From a virus: DNA of 27,751 nt. The stretch spans positions 1-27,751 of IMG/VR virus record IMGVR_UViG_3300023179_000419; one strand, 5' to 3'. How positions within the stretch are numbered: the stretch's first letter is position 1; every line of letters begins with the position of its first letter. Shown piece after piece: positions 25,533 through 27,751 of the stretch. A model generated the notes under the pieces. That model saw only the letters and a program-made list of their open reading frames with translations, did not search any database and was not told the origin of the DNA. The translations under genes were made by a program, and so were the position numbers.

Positions 25533-25551
25533 CTAAATATCTGCGTAAAAT
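25523..25551 (+). promoter_or_regulatory. Sigma70-like promoter for the DUF1127 gene
   Basis: TTGCAC at 25523-25528 and TAAAAT at 25546-25551 are separated by exactly 17 nt, upstream of ATG 25574 and its SD GGAG (25563-25566). This would be recognised by host RNA polymerase without phage late factors, suggesting early expression. An AATAAATA at 25515-25522 on the same strand is an alternative late-type site. Confidence 0.6.
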
Positions 25552-25573
25552 GTATAGCAAATGGAGATTTTAA

Positions 25574-25765
25574 ATGAACACTATCCTAGAAAAGATAGCT
25601 AAAGTCATAGAACAAAATCGTGAAGCACTTTCACTTCGTCGCAAATATTATAAAACCTATGATGAATTAAGCCGTTTGAACGATAGAGACTTGGCTGATA
25701 TTGGTATCAATCGTGGTATGATTGAACAAATCGCATTTGACCATACATATAATACTTCTCGCTAA
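25574..25765 (+). CDS. DUF1127 (YjiS-like) small protein
   Basis: 63 aa, the only convincing plus-strand gene. ATG 25574 follows GGAG with a 7-nt gap. The N-terminal half is a basic amphipathic helix (ILEKIAKVIEQNREALSLRRKYYKTY). The C-terminal half ELSRLNDRDLADIGINRGMIEQIA is the DUF1127 signature (L..L.D..L.DIG..R..I). Proteins of this family are very common in Alphaproteobacteria. Some members have been linked to stress, phosphate/carbon metabolism and RNA binding, but the biochemistry is not settled. In a phage it might have been taken from a host and may act on host regulation early in infection. It is flanked by its own promoter and a shared terminator, so it forms a self-contained expression cassette between capsid and fibre genes. 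Confidence 0.88.
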   Translation: MNTILEKIAKVIEQNREALSLRRKYYKTYDELSRLNDRDLADIGINRGMIEQIAFDHTYNTSR

Positions 25766-25790
25766 TATTTTTTTATATTTTGGTCAATAA

Positions 25791-25816
25791 AAAAAGGGGC
25801 TGAAAAGCCCCTTTTT
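25791..25816. terminator. Strong bidirectional intrinsic terminator
   Basis: An 11-bp perfect stem (25791-25801 with 25806-25816) has a GAAA loop on the plus strand, a GGGGCT/AGCCCC core, and T-runs on both exits (TTTTT plus strand, seven T minus strand). It lies between the convergent ends of the DUF1127 gene and the capsid gene and should stop transcription from both sides. Confidence 0.92.
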
Positions 25817-25838
25817 CTTTTTCTGTACTCCGTAAAAC

Positions 25839-27038
25839 TTACTGGAATGAAAGGTTGCTAACGTTGATTTCACTTAGGTAGTCAGCTGCGTTACCGAAGC
25901 TGCTTGCTACGTTTGTGAGTTCTACATAACCATAACGAGTCATGAAGCCAACTACTGGTTCAAATGTAGTTGGATCAAGGATAACACCACTGCTCATTAG
26001 AGGAATATATGGGCAATAGAACGCAGCTGCATCAGCTTCGCTAGTTCCCTTATAACCAACTAGAACAGGAATAGTGTCGTCAGCATAGCTGTCAACATAA
26101 ACACGCATTGCACCGTTGAGAGTGCCAACGAACTTAGTGTTTGTTGGAGCTTCAAAAGCACCTTCAGTTGTGCGTGCGAAAGCTGAAGTTGTTGCAGACT
26201 GAAGAACAGTCAATGCAGCACTACTTACAACAGCCCAGTTACCTGCACCACGACGAGTGCGTTGTGCAATGAGGTTAGCAGCACGGTTGATAAGAACAGC
26301 TAGAGCAGCATGTTCGTCACCAACGAATGTTGCAGTACCACTTACAGTAGCTTGGTTGTAAGTAAATTCTTGTGCAGCCAATGAACGTAGGCTGTAAAGG
26401 ATTTCTTGATCAATTTCAGCAGTGATTTCTTGTGCAAGAGCAGCCATGATTTCTGCTTCAATGTCAAGACCATGCATAGCCTGTGCATCTTGAGCAGCTT
26501 CGAAAGTCCAGCGTGCGCTTAACTTACGAGTCTTTGCTTCAACAGGTTGCTTTAGGATTTGAACATTGAGCTTACGACCTGGTGTACCTTCCATAGCAGC
26601 AGTGAAACCAGCCTTACCGTCAGTGCTTGTTACACCACTTGCAGTTCCAGAATAACCACTTGCAATCTTAAATGGTGAAAGTGCTTCATCATTAAGAGCA
26701 ACGTCAGTACCAGCCTGACCGCTTGCGCTTGAAGTGAATGTTTCAGCATAACGAACACGAAGAGTGTGGATCTGTGCAACAGGTCCAGTCATTGGTTGAA
26801 CACCAACAATTTCGTTTGCAATAACAGTTGGCATAACACGGCGGATAACAGGGAGGATAACACGGTTAAGTGTTGCAATGTTACCAGCTGCAGTTGCACC
26901 AGCACTTGCGCTTTCAGCAAGATACTTTTTAGTATTTTCGAGCACCATGCTCATTGTTGTACGACGATTACCGCTTAGACCTTCTAAAAGGGCTGTCTTG
27001 GTTTCGTCCCAACGACTTTCAATTAATTCTTGTGACAT
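25839..27038 (-). CDS. 23: Major capsid protein, gp23-like
   Basis: 399 aa; GGAG 8 nt before ATG 27038. The T4-type capsid signature is clear: NTKKYLAESASAGATAAGN, LNRVILPVIRRVMPTVIANEIVGVQPMTGPVAQIHTLRVRYAE, LSARWTFEAAQDAQAMHGLDIEAEIMAALAQEITAEIDQEIL, RRGAGNWAVVSSAA, and a C-terminal VILDPTTFEPVVGFMTRYGY. It forms the HK97-fold shell of the head. It is shorter than T4 gp23 (521 aa), with fewer loops. In T4 the head protease gp21 removes an N-terminal propeptide after a (L/I)xE site; LAE at residues 40-42 is the best match here, by inference. It lies directly downstream of the scaffold gene as in T4 and ends at a strong terminator. Certain as to family. Confidence 0.97.
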   Translation of the reverse strand: MSQELIESRWDETKTALLEGLSGNRRTTMSMVLENTKKYLAESASAGATAAGNIATLNRVILPVIRRVMPTVIANEIVGVQPMTGPVAQIHTLRVRYAETFTSSASGQAGTDVALNDEALSPFKIASGYSGTASGVTSTDGKAGFTAAMEGTPGRKLNVQILKQPVEAKTRKLSARWTFEAAQDAQAMHGLDIEAEIMAALAQEITAEIDQEILYSLRSLAAQEFTYNQATVSGTATFVGDEHAALAVLINRAANLIAQRTRRGAGNWAVVSSAALTVLQSATTSAFARTTEGAFEAPTNTKFVGTLNGAMRVYVDSYADDTIPVLVGYKGTSEADAAAFYCPYIPLMSSGVILDPTTFEPVVGFMTRYGYVELTNVASSFGNAADYLSEINVSNLSFQ

Positions 27039-27062
27039 AGGGTCTTCTCCAAATTTATATTA

Positions 27063-27751
27063 TCACTTTAGACCAGCAAGACGCTTCATTTCAATTATGT
27101 TTGAAGAATCTTTCTGTTCAGTTTTAACAGCACGATCACCTGTAACTTCTTTTTTGCTTTCAACGATAGTTTGCTTTACAGCTTCTACCTTTGGAGCATT
27201 ACCTTCCATTACTGGGTTTAAGTACTTTTTGTATGCTGCGTCCAATTTTTCTGTTGGGACTGATTCCAATAGTTGTGACATTACAGCGGCTTTGTCTTTG
27301 CTAAGAGGACTTAGCAATTCGTTGAGTTTACCGTTACGAGCAATGCTTTCATTGATTTTACGGATTTCTACTTCTTTTGCCTTAACTTCAGTCAACGCAC
27401 GTTCTTGTGCATCACGAGCTTCACTGATTTGACGAGCCATTAACTCGATCTTACCAGTAAGTTTCTTGATGTCTGCACGTTCATTAAGGTAGCTTGCGCC
27501 AAACTCAGTTGCAAAGGCTTCGAAAATCTTGCGACCGAAGTTGTTTTCCTTAGCTTCCTGAATATCTGTTTTGAGTTGGTTTAATTCTGCACGTAGATGA
27601 TTTGTAACTGTGCCTTCTACAAGTGAACTTGCCTTCTTTACGAAACTATCACGAAGTGCTTCTAGTTTCTTACGACCTTCGGTTACTACTGCAACCTTGG
27701 TACGAGCAAGATCCATCTTGTCTGCAGCAAATTCTGCAATTTCATTTTGTA
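27063..27751 (-). CDS. 22: Prohead core scaffolding protein, gp22-like, 5' end cut by window
   Basis: The frame is open to the right edge: before the Met at 27716 it continues in frame with residues QNEIAEFAADK, so that Met is internal and the true start is outside. At least 228 aa are visible (T4 gp22 is 269). The protein is highly charged and helical, rich in Lys, Glu and Ala with long coiled coil (about 27200-27600), as expected of a scaffold core. The C-terminus SSNIIEMKRLAGLK matches the typical gp22 ending in marine T4-like phages, as I recall it. It acts inside the prohead and is then degraded by the gp21 protease. Its position immediately before gp23 copies the T4 order 21-22-23. Confidence 0.9.
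   Translation of the reverse strand, partial: QNEIAEFAADKMDLARTKVAVVTEGRKKLEALRDSFVKKASSLVEGTVTNHLRAELNQLKTDIQEAKENNFGRKIFEAFATEFGASYLNERADIKKLTGKIELMARQISEARDAQERALTEVKAKEVEIRKINESIARNGKLNELLSPLSKDKAAVMSQLLESVPTEKLDAAYKKYLNPVMEGNAPKVEAVKQTIVESKKEVTGDRAVKTEQKDSSNIIEMKRLAGLK

Noticed and set aside
27052-27059. TATAAATT between scaffold and capsid genes as a late promoter for gp23
   Set aside because: It would start transcription about 6 nt downstream, which is at or past the GGAG ribosome binding site, and the last base is off consensus. Not called, though a T4 gp23 promoter makes it tempting.
26878-27432. Plus-strand 184-codon open frame across the capsid/scaffold junction
   Set aside because: It lies opposite two certain genes and shows no recognisable domain.

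Overview
This window looks like part of the late, virion-structure region of a T4-like contractile-tailed phage (myovirus). The anchor is at the right edge. A prohead scaffold protein (gp22-like, cut by the window end) is followed by a major capsid protein (gp23-like) in the T4 order. The AT-rich DNA, the fibre architecture built from many short beta-repeat modules, and TAAATA-type late promoters all fit an aquatic T4-like phage of the broad cyanophage/pelagiphage kind. A DUF1127 (YjiS-like) gene, a family most common in Alphaproteobacteria, hints at a proteobacterial host. The host is inference only.

Layout, read in the direction of transcription (almost everything is on the minus strand, so right to left). 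(1) 27751-25839: scaffold and capsid genes, closed by a strong bidirectional hairpin terminator at 25791-25816. (2) 25424-25790: the only plus-strand gene, a 63-aa DUF1127 protein. It has its own intergenic control region with a sigma70-like promoter and short direct repeats. (3) 25423-20211: a 1498-aa fibre with a long heptad-repeat coiled coil, followed by a LamG-like lectin gene. (4) 20134-17175: small virion proteins, including a tandem duplicate pair; a UUCG-loop terminator lies at 19432-19455. (5) 17131-14984: a 715-aa fibre. (6) 14938-9096: a tightly packed seven-gene unit. It holds a fibre with a self-cleaving S74-type chaperone, three glycine-rich adhesin-like genes, two unknown genes and, last, a complete beta-ketoacyl-ACP synthase. 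(7) 9044-1: a 1154-aa fibre, two more fibre-like proteins and a 5'-complete but 3'-truncated large structural protein running off the left edge.

How it works together: most of the window is a receptor-binding and fibre arsenal assembled from re-used modules. These are a shared FTGDGS beta-domain, the YE-x4-TEYANS block, the ETGxG/IDRGSLPNA block, glycine-rich domains and C-terminal chaperones. A TAAATA element sits about 18-30 nt (once 65 nt) upstream of the start codon at the head of most units, which suggests punctuated late transcription.

The most unexpected item is the beta-ketoacyl-ACP synthase at 9096-10298. It has an intact Cys-His-Lys-His active site and lies at the end of an adhesin operon. 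Fatty-acid elongation enzymes are not part of any known tail assembly pathway. No tRNA, CRISPR array, integrase or insertion sequence was seen, and no stretch longer than 300 bases lacks a gene.
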